Below, in pieces: positions 23,462 to 31,437 of a DNA stretch of 32,584 nt. The first letter of the stretch is position 1. The number at the start of each line of letters is the position of its first letter. The DNA is taken from the NCBI GenBank assembly GCA_963592185.1, contig CAVAVT010000018.1, positions 1 to 32,584 on the forward strand, written 5' to 3'. This DNA is from CAVAVT01 sp963592185 (GTDB lineage Bacteria; Bacillota; Negativicutes; Selenomonadales; Selenomonadaceae). The notes beneath the pieces were generated by a model that did no database searches, was not told the DNA's origin, and saw only the letters and a program-made list of their open reading frames with translations. A program made the position numbers and the translations under genes.

Positions 23462-24997
23462 TTATTTAACACATGTTTTGTAATTAATATGGTAATAATC
23501 CACTGGAGACTGATTCAGGCCCTCTACAGTATCCTTCATTGCCATGAACATATTCAAATGAAATATATTGGCATAGGAATTATCCGCTAGGACAATGCGG
23601 TCAATCTGCCTGGTAATGTCTGCACGCTTTGCAATATCAAATTCTACAGCCAGAGAGCCAAGCAGCCTGTCCACCACAGCATTGGAATAACGTCCAAAGT
23701 TATTTGTTCCGCCAGTTCCGTAATTATTTACCAAATATGAATAGGAATCTCCTGTAGGCATCGTGACCTCTGCATACACACTTAGGTCAAAGCTGCCGGC
23801 GTGTCCACGATTCTCCGTGCTTTCCAATTGTTCAAAATTTGTATCTATCCCCAACTGCTGCAGAGCGGATTGCAGGGCCTGGCTGGTCTGTGGAAGACCT
23901 GCACGGCCGTAGGTTATTATCTGCAGGGATACTTTTTTGCCATCCTTATCCAAAAATCCGTCACCGTCTGAATCCACATATCCGCTTTGTTCAAGCAGCG
24001 CTTTTGCTCCATCCATATCAAAGTCTGGAACATTCTCCAACATAGATTCATCACTAAAAGAGGTGGATGACGGAAAAGTTGCTTTTGTTGGTGTTCCTGC
24101 CCCATTTACAAGGACATTTGCATAATTCACCCGGTCAACAGCCATACATACCGCTTTGCGGAAATTTGCATCCCCGGTAAATTCATGCTCTAAATTAAAA
24201 TATACCTTATATACCCTGGAAGTTGCCGCCTGGGAAATTTTGTAACCCTTGGTGCCATCAAATAGGCTTCTGGCATCATACGGCAGGCCATAACAAGCAT
24301 CCAATTCACCTTTTTGCAACGCCAATGTTGCTGCATCAAGGTCGTTGGTAGAGCGTATAGTCACATGCTTGCTTGCTGGTTTTCCTGCCCAATAATCGTC
24401 AAAGGCATCAAGCTCCAAACGTTCATTTTCCACATATTCAGCTAACTTGAAAGGCCCTGTTCCCACTGTTGCATTGCCATTTTCATCAAGGCTTTTAACA
24501 TCAACAATTCCAGAATACGGATCGCATAAGCAATTTGGCAGTACAGGATTCGGAGAACGGGTTGTAATGGTCAAAACATTCCCCTCCGCCTCTATCGAAG
24601 CAATATTAAGCTCTTTCTCCGCCCGGGCCTGTTTTAAGCAAATTCTCTCCAAAGATGCTTTCACCGCCTGAGCATCCATTACGTTTCCGCTTTGAAAGCG
24701 CACGCCATCCTTTAGAACAATCCTCCAGACAAGACCATCCTCAGAAACAGAATACTCCTCCACAAGGTTCTTCTGCACCTTCATATTGTCATCAAATCTG
24801 AACAGGGATTCCATAACACCGCTGCGCATACCCACCCAGGCATAGGCACCGGAAGCAGGGTCCACACTTCCTATTTGTCCTCCAAACACAAAATTTTTAC
24901 GTGTATCTCCGCTATTATCTGTATCAGCCTGATTAGTACAGGCACTAGTCCCAAGCACCATAATCAGCAAAAAAATAAGAGCTATGATTCTTTTCAT
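23462..24997 (-). CDS. Lipoprotein substrate-binding protein (family 5) of the ABC importer
   Basis: A 511-residue binding protein. The signal MKRIIALIFLLIMVLGTSAC ends in a lipobox with the lipidated Cys20. The mature chain follows the SBP_bac_5 pattern: NFVFGGQIGSVDPASGAYAW, VEEYSVSEDGLVWRIVLKDG, VGTGPFKLAEY, and a C-terminal region with NNFGRYSNAVVDRLLGSL. Members bind peptides, nickel complexes or metallophores. It lies between the permease genes and the ATPase. AAGGAGC precedes the ATG. The ligand cannot be read from sequence; a metal or metallophore is inferred only from neighbours. Confidence 0.92.
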   Translation of the reverse strand: MKRIIALIFLLIMVLGTSACTNQADTDNSGDTRKNFVFGGQIGSVDPASGAYAWVGMRSGVMESLFRFDDNMKVQKNLVEEYSVSEDGLVWRIVLKDGVRFQSGNVMDAQAVKASLERICLKQARAEKELNIASIEAEGNVLTITTRSPNPVLPNCLCDPYSGIVDVKSLDENGNATVGTGPFKLAEYVENERLELDAFDDYWAGKPASKHVTIRSTNDLDAATLALQKGELDACYGLPYDARSLFDGTKGYKISQAATSRVYKVYFNLEHEFTGDANFRKAVCMAVDRVNYANVLVNGAGTPTKATFPSSTSFSDESMLENVPDFDMDGAKALLEQSGYVDSDGDGFLDKDGKKVSLQIITYGRAGLPQTSQALQSALQQLGIDTNFEQLESTENRGHAGSFDLSVYAEVTMPTGDSYSYLVNNYGTGGTNNFGRYSNAVVDRLLGSLAVEFDIAKRADITRQIDRIVLADNSYANIFHLNMFMAMKDTVEGLNQSPVDYYHINYKTCVK

Positions 24998-25007
24998 GTT
25001 TTGCTCC

Positions 25008-25829
25008 TTAACTCCATTTATAACCCTTCGGGTCTAAAACGTCCCTCACGCTGTTTCCAAGTAAATTAAATAAAATTGTAACAAAAAAAATAGCCAGTGC
25101 AGGATATAGTACAACCCAAGGGCATTGCTGCATCAAGCTCCGGCCCTCAGAAAGCATACTTCCCCACTCCGCCGTGGAGGCACCAAGTCCAAGAAAGCTA
25201 AGACCTGATATGCTCAACATTGCGCTGCTAAGATGAAGTGTTCCCGTTATCACCACCGGACGGATTGCATTCGGCAGTATGTGATGGATAATAATTGAAC
25301 TTCTGCTTTGTCCATTTAAAACAGCCGCCTTCACAAAGTTTTCCTGCTTTAATGAAAATACATAACTTCTAATCAATCTGGCGTACTGAGTCCATCCTAC
25401 CGCTGCCAGCGCCAATATACCGTTTTCCAGTCCTGGTCCCAGCATACCAGCCACAGCTATTGACAGTACGATACCTGGAAATGCAAAAAATATATCCACA
25501 ACACGCATTACAGCTTCATCCAGAAATCCACCGGCATATCCGCTGATTAGACCAACACTGCAGCCTATAAATGCACTTATAGCTACTATAATTATAGAAG
25601 CAAAAACAGAGCTATATGCTCCGGATAGGATTCTCGACCAAATGCAGCGTCCAAGCCAGTCTGTTCCCATTAAATATTCATTATTTGGAGGCTGCTTGGC
25701 TGCTAAAAGATTTACCATTTCCGCATCATGGGGAGCAAGTTGGGATGAAACCAAACTGAATATACATAGTGCAATAAAAAGTACTAAATATATGTACATT
25801 GTCTGCCTGGAACTTAATAGGTGGTTCAT
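25008..25829 (-). CDS. ABC importer permease, NikC/DppC type
   Basis: A 273-residue membrane protein with about five to six helices. The BPD_transp_1 core includes the conserved GTDWLGRCIWSRILSGAYSS at the front and the EAA-loop region with ARLIRSYVFSLKQENFVKAA and HILPNAIRPVV. It overlaps the upstream permease gene by four bases (ATGA) and ends 10 bp before the binding-protein gene. It forms the membrane channel with the NikB-type partner. Confidence 0.94.
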   Translation of the reverse strand: MNHLLSSRQTMYIYLVLFIALCIFSLVSSQLAPHDAEMVNLLAAKQPPNNEYLMGTDWLGRCIWSRILSGAYSSVFASIIIVAISAFIGCSVGLISGYAGGFLDEAVMRVVDIFFAFPGIVLSIAVAGMLGPGLENGILALAAVGWTQYARLIRSYVFSLKQENFVKAAVLNGQSRSSIIIHHILPNAIRPVVITGTLHLSSAMLSISGLSFLGLGASTAEWGSMLSEGRSLMQQCPWVVLYPALAIFFVTILFNLLGNSVRDVLDPKGYKWS

Positions 25830-26806
25830 CTTCCCACCCCCATTTCATCTCTAAGCCGTGGATCCAAATGATAATAGAAAATATCAGTCAGTAAATTTAT
25901 AATAATATAAATTACGCTCATCCATACCACAAAGGCCTGAATTGTTGGATAATCCCTGGCTGTTACAGCTGTGATGAGCATATATCCCATTCCTGGCAGA
26001 GAAAATATCATTTCCACAGCAGCCGTCCCTCCTAAAAGAGAACCAAGGGACATGGACATGAGTGTAACAATGGTAATCATTGCATTGCTCAAGACATAAT
26101 GAAAGAGAACGATACGCTTGCTAAGACCACGGGCTACAGCTCCAGCCACATAAGGCTTTCCAAGCTGCTCCAGCACCGCTGCCCTAACCTGCTGAATGTA
26201 TTTTCCAGTCATTGGAATTGCCAAAGATAATGTTGGAAGAACAAAGCTAACCCAGGATTTTGATGAAAGAATTGGAAACCATCCTAATTTCAGTGCAAAG
26301 AAATACAGCAGCAGCAGGGATACTATAAAGTTTGGCATACTGTTCCCAATAAAGCTCAAGAGTCTAACTATGGTATCAATCAACTGCCCTTTTTTTACAG
26401 CTGTAAAAATCCCCAATGGAATAGACAATAAAATAGTCACCATAACCGAGGCTGCAGCCAATATCAGTGTATTTGGCAGAGCTGTCATTAGCTTCACTGA
26501 CACAGCCGCCCCATCAATATAGGATTTTCCCATATCACCATGCATATAATTCCAAAGCCAGCTAAAATATTGTGCAATAAACGGCTTATCCAGCCCAAAT
26601 TGCTTGCGCATGGCCTCTACCAAATCAGGATTTTGAGCAATCCCCTGTCCCTGCAGCATCATTTCCACCGGATCCTGAGGAGACAAATACATCAATCCAT
26701 AGGTAAGGAATGTTACACCAAACAGAACTGGAAACAATGAAAGCAGTCTCCATATTACATAGTATGCCAGTGGATGCTGGCTGCGCAGTTTGTTGATAAC
26801 CGGCAT
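25826..26806 (-). CDS. ABC importer permease, NikB/DppB type
   Basis: A 326-residue permease with six predicted membrane helices. It has the family's N-terminal LLSLFPVLFGVTFLTYGLMY and a periplasmic loop with EAMRKQFGLDKPFIAQYFSW. The EAA loop reads YIQQVRAAVLEQLGKPYVAG, followed by ARGLSKRIVLFHYVLSNAMI. AGAAGGTGA lies before the ATG, which is 19 bp after the methyltransferase gene. It partners with the downstream NikC-type permease, to which it is coupled by an ATGA overlap. Confidence 0.94.
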   Translation of the reverse strand: MPVINKLRSQHPLAYYVIWRLLSLFPVLFGVTFLTYGLMYLSPQDPVEMMLQGQGIAQNPDLVEAMRKQFGLDKPFIAQYFSWLWNYMHGDMGKSYIDGAAVSVKLMTALPNTLILAAASVMVTILLSIPLGIFTAVKKGQLIDTIVRLLSFIGNSMPNFIVSLLLLYFFALKLGWFPILSSKSWVSFVLPTLSLAIPMTGKYIQQVRAAVLEQLGKPYVAGAVARGLSKRIVLFHYVLSNAMITIVTLMSMSLGSLLGGTAAVEMIFSLPGMGYMLITAVTARDYPTIQAFVVWMSVIYIIINLLTDIFYYHLDPRLRDEMGVGR

Positions 26807-26825
26807 TTAGTTCACCTTCTGCGTT

Positions 26826-27620
26826 TTATGAAAATAAGGGCTTCTCCGCACATACCATAAAGGTATAAATCGGTGCATTCATTTCCCAATCCAAAGGTTC
26901 CTGCACATCTGTCCCGATATCATCTATAATGCTTTTTACATCCATGCCAAGCTCTTTTAAAACAGAACAATCCCATTCTGGACGTTTTTTCTTGGAAAGA
27001 GGCAGATCATAGGCCGCACGCTCCAAATCTGCAATACGCTCTGGTGGAAAATCCCCCACAGGATTATAGTCTTTATGCTTTGCATAAAAATCCGCATCAT
27101 GAGTTTCCTTTTCCCTGCGAAGTTCATCATCATACAGATAGAGATACCAATTTGCATCAAAATAAACTATCCGTCCACCAGGTACCAGCACACGATTCCA
27201 CTCAGACAACGCCTTCTCAGGATATTCCAGATTCCAGATTACATTTCTGCTGACAATCAAGTCAAAGCTGTCATCCTCAAATGGCAGAAACTCCCCCCTA
27301 TGTAGCACGAAATTCACTTTCGCCCCATAGCTGTCCGCATTTGCCTTTGCGTGCCAAAGCATGTGGTCCGTTACGTCCACAGCTGTTACATCATGACCAT
27401 CTAGGGATAAATTAATCGCAAAGAATCCCGGGCCTGTTCCCACATCAAGAATTTTTAGCTGTTTCTTTTTGGGAGCATAGGAAAGGATTAAATCCCTCCA
27501 GGCTTTCCTTCTCCAATCATTCATCTCAGCAATATTTTGTGCGCTATAAGTATGTGCTCTGTCTGACCAGTACGAGGTCAATGTATCCAGTACTTCAGAC
27601 TGTTTTTTTTCTTCATTCAT
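26826..27620 (-). CDS. Class I SAM-dependent methyltransferase
   Basis: A 264-residue methyltransferase. Motif I is LDVGTGPGFFAINLS (58-72), followed by VTAVDVTDHML, the post-I FEDDSFDLIVSRNVIWNL segment and VLVPGGRIVYFD. The C-terminal part has no known domain that I recognise. Start ATG 27620 has GGAG 8 bases upstream; longer in-frame starts run through the promoter. It is the first gene of the importer operon, 19 bp before the NikB-type permease, so it probably modifies either the imported compound or something made for its uptake. The substrate is unknown. Confidence 0.9.
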   Translation of the reverse strand: MNEEKKQSEVLDTLTSYWSDRAHTYSAQNIAEMNDWRRKAWRDLILSYAPKKKQLKILDVGTGPGFFAINLSLDGHDVTAVDVTDHMLWHAKANADSYGAKVNFVLHRGEFLPFEDDSFDLIVSRNVIWNLEYPEKALSEWNRVLVPGGRIVYFDANWYLYLYDDELRREKETHDADFYAKHKDYNPVGDFPPERIADLERAAYDLPLSKKKRPEWDCSVLKELGMDVKSIIDDIGTDVQEPLDWEMNAPIYTFMVCAEKPLFS

Positions 27621-27666
27621 AATGACAACTCCAAGTATAAACCTATTTTCCACTATAACATAAAAC

Positions 27667-27711
27667 ATTATAGCAATCCCCCAGAAAGGATGTAAGCCTC
27701 CCTGGGGGATT
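27667..27711 (-). promoter_or_regulatory. Hairpin and extended -10 promoter before the methyltransferase operon
   Basis: A perfect 10-bp inverted repeat AATCCCCCAG (27675-27684)/CTGGGGGATT (27702-27711) lies 30 bp after the HxlR stop. It has no T-run, so it is a poor intrinsic terminator. On the minus strand its end runs into TGCTATAAT, an extended -10 (27672-27667) for the methyltransferase-importer operon. The dyad could be an operator or mRNA structure. Confidence 0.55.
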
Positions 27712-27741
27712 AGAATGTATCGGTATAAGATGTTGCGGCAA

Positions 27742-28116
27742 TTACCTATGATCACATTTTTTGCACTGAATCATTGTTGAATCCGTATCCTCATGGTAAA
27801 AAACGCCAGCCCAGTGGCAGATGCTCTGCAATATTGGCACAACTGACTTCCCTTTTTCAGTAAGTGAGTACTCAACCCTCGGAGGAATTTCATCGAAGGA
27901 TTTACGATTCACCATCTGGTTTGCCATAAGTGTTTTCAAAGTTGCCGCCAAAACCGCATCCGTTATATTTCCCATTTCCTTTCGCAGTTCACTGTAACGC
28001 AGGGTTTCCTTAACGGATAGAACACAAATGATTCTTGAATTCCATTTTCCGCCAAATATATCAAGACCATATTCCAATGGGCATCGAATATCGCTTTCCA
28101 ACTTTTTCTGATACAT
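27742..28116 (-). CDS. HxlR-family transcriptional regulator
   Basis: A 124-residue winged-helix regulator of the HxlR/YodB type. The order is CPLEYGLDIFGGKWNSRIIC, then LRYSELRKEMGNITDAVLAA, the recognition helix region LKTLMANQMVNRK, and PPRVEYSLTEKGKSVVPILQ. Cys12 sits where YodB-type redox sensors carry their N-terminal cysteine, and a CKKC pair lies near the C-terminus. ATG 28116 has AAAGGTGG upstream and is preferred over an ATG six codons earlier. Its promoter is copy B of the palindromic element. It may control the divergent gene at 28425 through the palindrome at 28308. Confidence 0.92.
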   Translation of the reverse strand: MYQKKLESDIRCPLEYGLDIFGGKWNSRIICVLSVKETLRYSELRKEMGNITDAVLAATLKTLMANQMVNRKSFDEIPPRVEYSLTEKGKSVVPILQSICHWAGVFYHEDTDSTMIQCKKCDHR

Positions 28117-28139
28117 GACAAAACCACCTTTCACTATAT

Positions 28140-28178
28140 ATTATAACGCCATTGTTCAGGTTTTTCCGCAGGAAAAAC
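28140..28178 (-). promoter_or_regulatory. Palindromic promoter repeat, copy B (hxlR)
   Basis: Read on the minus strand: GTTTTTCC-N3-GGAAAAAC, then CTGAACAATGGCG and TTATAAT. The -10 is at 28145-28140, with a -35-like CGGAAA 17 bp upstream. The ribosome binding site of the HxlR gene follows within 15 bases, so the leader is very short. The element is almost identical to copies A and C. Confidence 0.75.
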
Positions 28179-28307
28179 ATTCCACATTGCGTTTCAACGA
28201 GGAGGGAGATATTAGCTCGCCTCCTGTTATTCGCTTTTCATCCCCCACCTTCAGAGGATGGAGGACATCTTTTTCCTCGTTATAAGGAGACAACATGTAT
28301 TTCGCTA

Positions 28308-28331
28308 GTTACTATTAAATTTATTAGTAAC
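28308..28331. promoter_or_regulatory. Near-perfect 24-bp palindrome, candidate HxlR operator
   Basis: GTTACTA and TAGTAAC arms enclose an AT-rich centre; 22 of 24 positions are symmetric. TACTA/TAGTA half-sites are typical of YodB/HxlR-family operators. It lies between the HxlR gene and the divergent gene at 28425, upstream of a TATAAT near 28370. The rest of this 307-base interval (28180-28307) has short GC-rich inverted segments but no gene that I can support. Confidence 0.6.
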
Positions 28332-28424
28332 ACATAAATTTGCTTATATCTTCTTTCCATTTAGCTTAGAATTTATAATCAGATTTGTCAGGTATAAGAC
28401 ACAATATCAATGGAGGGATTTATC

Positions 28425-28730
28425 ATGAACAGTGAAAACAAAACTGTAAAAGCTTACCTTGAAATCACAATGACCATTCCTAACGAGAACCGCCCTGCTG
28501 CTGCAAAGGTCTACACAGATTATCGTCAACCCTTCCTAGATACAATCGAAGGAGCTATTACCAAAAATCTGCTGATTCGTGATGAGGACGTTCAGGTCCT
28601 TCATGGCTTTGATTCTGCTGAACATGCACTGGCATATCTTTCCAGTGAGATGTTTAAAAATGATGTATTTGTAGGCCTTCAGCCCCTTTGGACCTCCGCC
28701 CCGGAGGTTAAAATCTATACTGTAGCCTAA
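28425..28730 (+). CDS. Small conserved-looking protein, possible ABM-like dimeric barrel
   Basis: A 101-residue protein not firmly recognised. The pattern of alternating strands and helices (KAYLEITMTIPNENRPAAA, then QVLHGFDSAEHALAYLSSEM) recalls the dimeric alpha/beta barrels of antibiotic-biosynthesis-monooxygenase type, which are often controlled by HxlR-like regulators. No catalytic residue can be assigned. GGAGGGA before the ATG at 28425 supports this start over one five codons earlier. It is divergent from the HxlR gene, behind the 28308 palindrome, and ends at a strong terminator. Confidence 0.7.
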   Translation: MNSENKTVKAYLEITMTIPNENRPAAAKVYTDYRQPFLDTIEGAITKNLLIRDEDVQVLHGFDSAEHALAYLSSEMFKNDVFVGLQPLWTSAPEVKIYTVA

Positions 28731-28748
28731 ATTCAATCGAATAAACGG

Positions 28749-28785
28749 AACAGCAAAAGCCCCGCATAGCGGGGCTTTTGCTGTT
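28749..28785. terminator. Bidirectional terminator between the 28425 gene and thrS
   Basis: A perfect 17-bp stem (AACAGCAAAAGCCCCGC with a 3-base loop ATA) has T-rich flanks on both sides, so it can end both the plus-strand gene and thrS on the minus strand. Confidence 0.93.
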
Positions 28786-28796
28786 TCTTATGAAAC

Positions 28797-30722
28797 TTAC
28801 TTGCTTCTTCTGTCTTCTCTAGTGGAAATTTCCTGAAGAATGTTCTTTATGAAATCATCAACATTCATGTCAGTGCTTTCCTTATGGCCATATTCACGAA
28901 CAGCTGCAGTATTGGTTTCCATCTCCTTGTCACCAACAACAAGGCTGTATGGAACCTTCTTTACCTGGCTCTCACGAATCTTATAGCCGACCTTCTCGTT
29001 ACGGTCATCAACCTCTGCACGAATGCCAAGAGCAAACATTTTCTTCTTAAGCTCATATGCATAGTCAGCATGCTTGTCTGTAATTGGCAGAATCTTAACC
29101 TGTACAGGAGCCAGCCATGTTGGGAATGCACCTGCATAGTTCTCAATGAGAATACCAATGAAACGCTCAATGGAGCCGTAAACAACTCGGTGAAGCATTA
29201 CAGGACGATGCTTTTCGCCGTCCTCGCCAACGTAGGTAAGGTCAAACTTCTCAGGCATCAGCATATCCAGCTGGATAGTACCGCACTGCCAGGTACGTCC
29301 GATGGAATCACGGAGATGGAAGTCAATCTTAGGACCATAGAATGCGCCATCACCCTCATTTACGATATACTTCAGACCACGGTGTTCCAACGCACTCTGA
29401 AGAGCTGCCGTAGCCTTTTCCCAAATCTCATCAGAGCCCATGGAATCCTCAGGACGGGTGGAGAGCTCTGCGGTGTAGGTAAGACCAAAAGTGCTGTAAA
29501 CCTCATCAAAAAGATTGATGGTATGCTGAATCTCTTCCTCAATCTGATCCGGAGTAATAAAGAGATGAGCATCATCCTGAGTGAAGTTGCGTACACGGAA
29601 AAGACCATGAAGCGCACCGGATTTCTCATGACGGTGAACTATACCAAGCTCGCCGAGACGAAGAGGAAGGTCACGATAGCTGTGCTGATGGGTCTTGTAC
29701 ACAATCATTCCGCCCGGGCAGTTCATAGGCTTTACAGCGTAATCCTCTTCATCAATTTTGGTGAAGTACATGTTTTCAGCATAATGCGCCCAATGACCGG
29801 ACTGCTCCCAAAGCTTGCGGTTCAGAATCATAGGAGTCTTTATCTCCTGATAGCCATAACGGCTGTGAACCTCACGCCAGTAATCAATCAGCTGGTTGCG
29901 TACAACCATGCCGTTTGGATGGAAGAACGGGAATCCGGGACCTTCTTCATGAAGGCTGAAGAGATCCAGCTCTCTGCCCAGCTTGCGGTGGTCACGCTTC
30001 TTTGCCTCCTCAAGCATGGTAAGGTATGCATCCAAATCAGCCTGCTTCTCAAAGGCTGTTCCATAGATACGCTGGAGCATCTTGTTCTTTTCGTCTCCAC
30101 GCCAGTATGCACCAGCAACGCTCTGAAGCTTCAAAGCCTTAACTTTTCCAGTGGAAAGTACATGGGGACCTGCACAAAGATCAGTAAATTCGCCCTGGGT
30201 ATAGAGAGAAATCGTTGCATCTTCCGGAAGATCATTTATGAGTTCTACCTTATAGCTCTCGCCCTTTTCCTCAAAAAGGTTCAATGCATCAGCACGGCTT
30301 ACCTCGCTGCGCTCAAGCTTAAGATTTTCCTTTACAATCTTCTTCATTTCCTTCTCGATATTCTCAAGATCAGCCTCAGTAAGCTGTCTGTCCATATCGA
30401 TATCGTAATAGAAACCATCATCAATTGCAGGTCCGATTGCCAATTTTACATTGTCAGCCTTATAAAGTCTTTTTACAGCCTGAGCCAGTATGTGGGATGC
30501 TGTATGGCGAAGTGCCCATCTTCCGTCAGCATCGTCAAATGTAAGAATTTCAACCTTTGCATCATTCTCAAGTACTGTAGAAAGATCCTTGGTTTCACCA
30601 TCAATCTTTGCAGCCAATGCTTTTTTTGCAAGGCTGTTGCTAAAGCCCTTTACAAAATCCAGAACAGTACTGCCGCTTTCTACCTCACGAACGGCACCAT
30701 CCTTAAGAGTAATTTTTAACAC
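28797..30722 (-). CDS. thrS: Threonyl-tRNA synthetase
   Basis: A 641-residue class II synthetase. The layout is: N-terminal TGS domain (about 1-60); editing domain (about 65-235) with HTASHILAQAVKRLY and CAGPHV; the catalytic core with motif 2 around HEKSGALHGLFRVRNFTQDD and the zinc-binding MNCPGGMIVYK; and motif 3 MLHRVVYGSIERFIGILIEN. The C-terminal anticodon-binding domain (about 540-641) starts VQVKILPITDKHADYAYELK. All domains are intact. The start is a GTG at 30722 with AGGAGGG upstream. It is controlled by the T-box leader at 30742-31026. Confidence 0.98.
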   Translation of the reverse strand: MLKITLKDGAVREVESGSTVLDFVKGFSNSLAKKALAAKIDGETKDLSTVLENDAKVEILTFDDADGRWALRHTASHILAQAVKRLYKADNVKLAIGPAIDDGFYYDIDMDRQLTEADLENIEKEMKKIVKENLKLERSEVSRADALNLFEEKGESYKVELINDLPEDATISLYTQGEFTDLCAGPHVLSTGKVKALKLQSVAGAYWRGDEKNKMLQRIYGTAFEKQADLDAYLTMLEEAKKRDHRKLGRELDLFSLHEEGPGFPFFHPNGMVVRNQLIDYWREVHSRYGYQEIKTPMILNRKLWEQSGHWAHYAENMYFTKIDEEDYAVKPMNCPGGMIVYKTHQHSYRDLPLRLGELGIVHRHEKSGALHGLFRVRNFTQDDAHLFITPDQIEEEIQHTINLFDEVYSTFGLTYTAELSTRPEDSMGSDEIWEKATAALQSALEHRGLKYIVNEGDGAFYGPKIDFHLRDSIGRTWQCGTIQLDMLMPEKFDLTYVGEDGEKHRPVMLHRVVYGSIERFIGILIENYAGAFPTWLAPVQVKILPITDKHADYAYELKKKMFALGIRAEVDDRNEKVGYKIRESQVKKVPYSLVVGDKEMETNTAAVREYGHKESTDMNVDDFIKNILQEISTREDRRSK

Positions 30723-30741
30723 AACTAATCCCTCCTAAAAT

Positions 30742-31026
30742 AATAAAGACCCCATCCCTATATAGGGACGAGGCCATTGCTTCGCGGTTCCACCCTGTTT
30801 ACTGTTCCTAGGAACAGCCAGCTTGACGTTGTTAACGAAGACATCTCCGTCCGGATGTACAAAGCAGTTAAACATGCCCTTCCAACCGAAAGCTCAGGAA
30901 TGGTAACAACGGACTCTGTCCAAAATCTTCACAGCAACCGATTTCTCTCTGGGGATGAATATCCATCATCGTGTTTCCATCATAGCATTTTTAAATATAC
31001 TCAATATGTCTGTACTCTTTCAGACG
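30742..31026 (-). promoter_or_regulatory. thrS T-box leader
   Basis: A leader of about 280 bases. It has the AGAGAG and GGTTGCTG segments of stem I, a specifier ACC (30904-30902, threonine), and a T-box AGGGTGGAACCGCG (30796-30783). The terminator GGCCTCGTCCCTA with TAGGGATGGGGTC is followed by TTTATT (30774-30742). The T-box UGGA predicts a tRNA-Thr whose discriminator base is U. It is transcribed from copy D of the palindromic promoter (31033). Confidence 0.9.
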
Positions 31027-31032
31027 ACTAAA

Positions 31033-31070
31033 ATTATAACGCCATTACTTAAGTTTTGCAATAGCTAAAC
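31033..31070 (-). promoter_or_regulatory. Palindromic promoter repeat, copy D (thrS)
   Basis: A diverged copy. On the minus strand GTTTAGC-N4-GCAAAAC keeps the outer arms, then CTTAAGTAATGGCG and TTATAAT. The -10 TATAAT is at 31038-31033 and TTGCAA (17 bp upstream) serves as -35. The start site would fall near 31026, at the head of the thrS T-box leader, which supports its being a real promoter. The interval from 31071 to the LysM stop at 31085 holds no terminator I can see. Confidence 0.7.
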
Positions 31071-31084
31071 TGGTAAATATCCTA

Positions 31085-31405
31085 TCATTTGTTGGCTGTA
31101 AGACTTGCCTGATTGTTCCTGTTCAGCACAGGAACCTTTATACTTTGTCCCGCCCTAAGCTCAGTCTTGGAATCTATTCCGTTGACTTCAGCTATAGCCT
31201 CAGTCAAATTATCTCGGTCAGCACTGTCCACAGTATATCGTCCAGCAATACTTTCAATGGTCTGTGTTCCTGTAATCTTCACGGTATCGAAATCATTGCT
31301 CCGTAAATAACTGTTTGTTAGATGAAGCGGAGCCATTGTTATTAAAAACAGTATAAGAACTACCCCTATGGCTTTTTCCAAATCTATACTAAGCTCTATC
31401 TTCAT
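31085..31405 (-). CDS. YneA-like LysM membrane protein, probable SOS division inhibitor
   Basis: A 106-residue protein with a membrane helix at about 12-28 (AIGVVLILFLITM) and a C-terminal LysM-like domain (about 42-98): TVKITGTQTIESIAGRYTVD, LTEAIAEVNG, LRAGQSIKVPVL. This layout (short N-tail, one helix, LysM outside) is that of Bacillus YneA, which stops cell division during DNA damage. ATG 31405 has AGGAGGG upstream; the longer open frame would cross the SOS boxes. Two LexA boxes in its promoter region support the SOS role. A function beyond the YneA likeness is not proven. No lexA gene is in view. Confidence 0.75.
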   Translation of the reverse strand: MKIELSIDLEKAIGVVLILFLITMAPLHLTNSYLRSNDFDTVKITGTQTIESIAGRYTVDSADRDNLTEAIAEVNGIDSKTELRAGQSIKVPVLNRNNQASLTANK

Positions 31406-31437
31406 CTTCTTACCCTCCTGCGGAACATTCTTTCTTG

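Noticed and set aside
28180..28307. A small RNA gene or short coding region between hxlR and the 28308 palindrome
   Set aside because: There are GC-rich inverted bits (GAGGAGGG with CCTCC) but no clear promoter-terminator pair and no supported coding frame.
28884..30719. A 611-residue open frame antisense to thrS
   Set aside because: It runs exactly opposite thrS, whose domains are all intact. Its translation is low in pattern and rich in Cys, Leu and Asn, as expected of a shadow frame, and it has no ribosome binding site.
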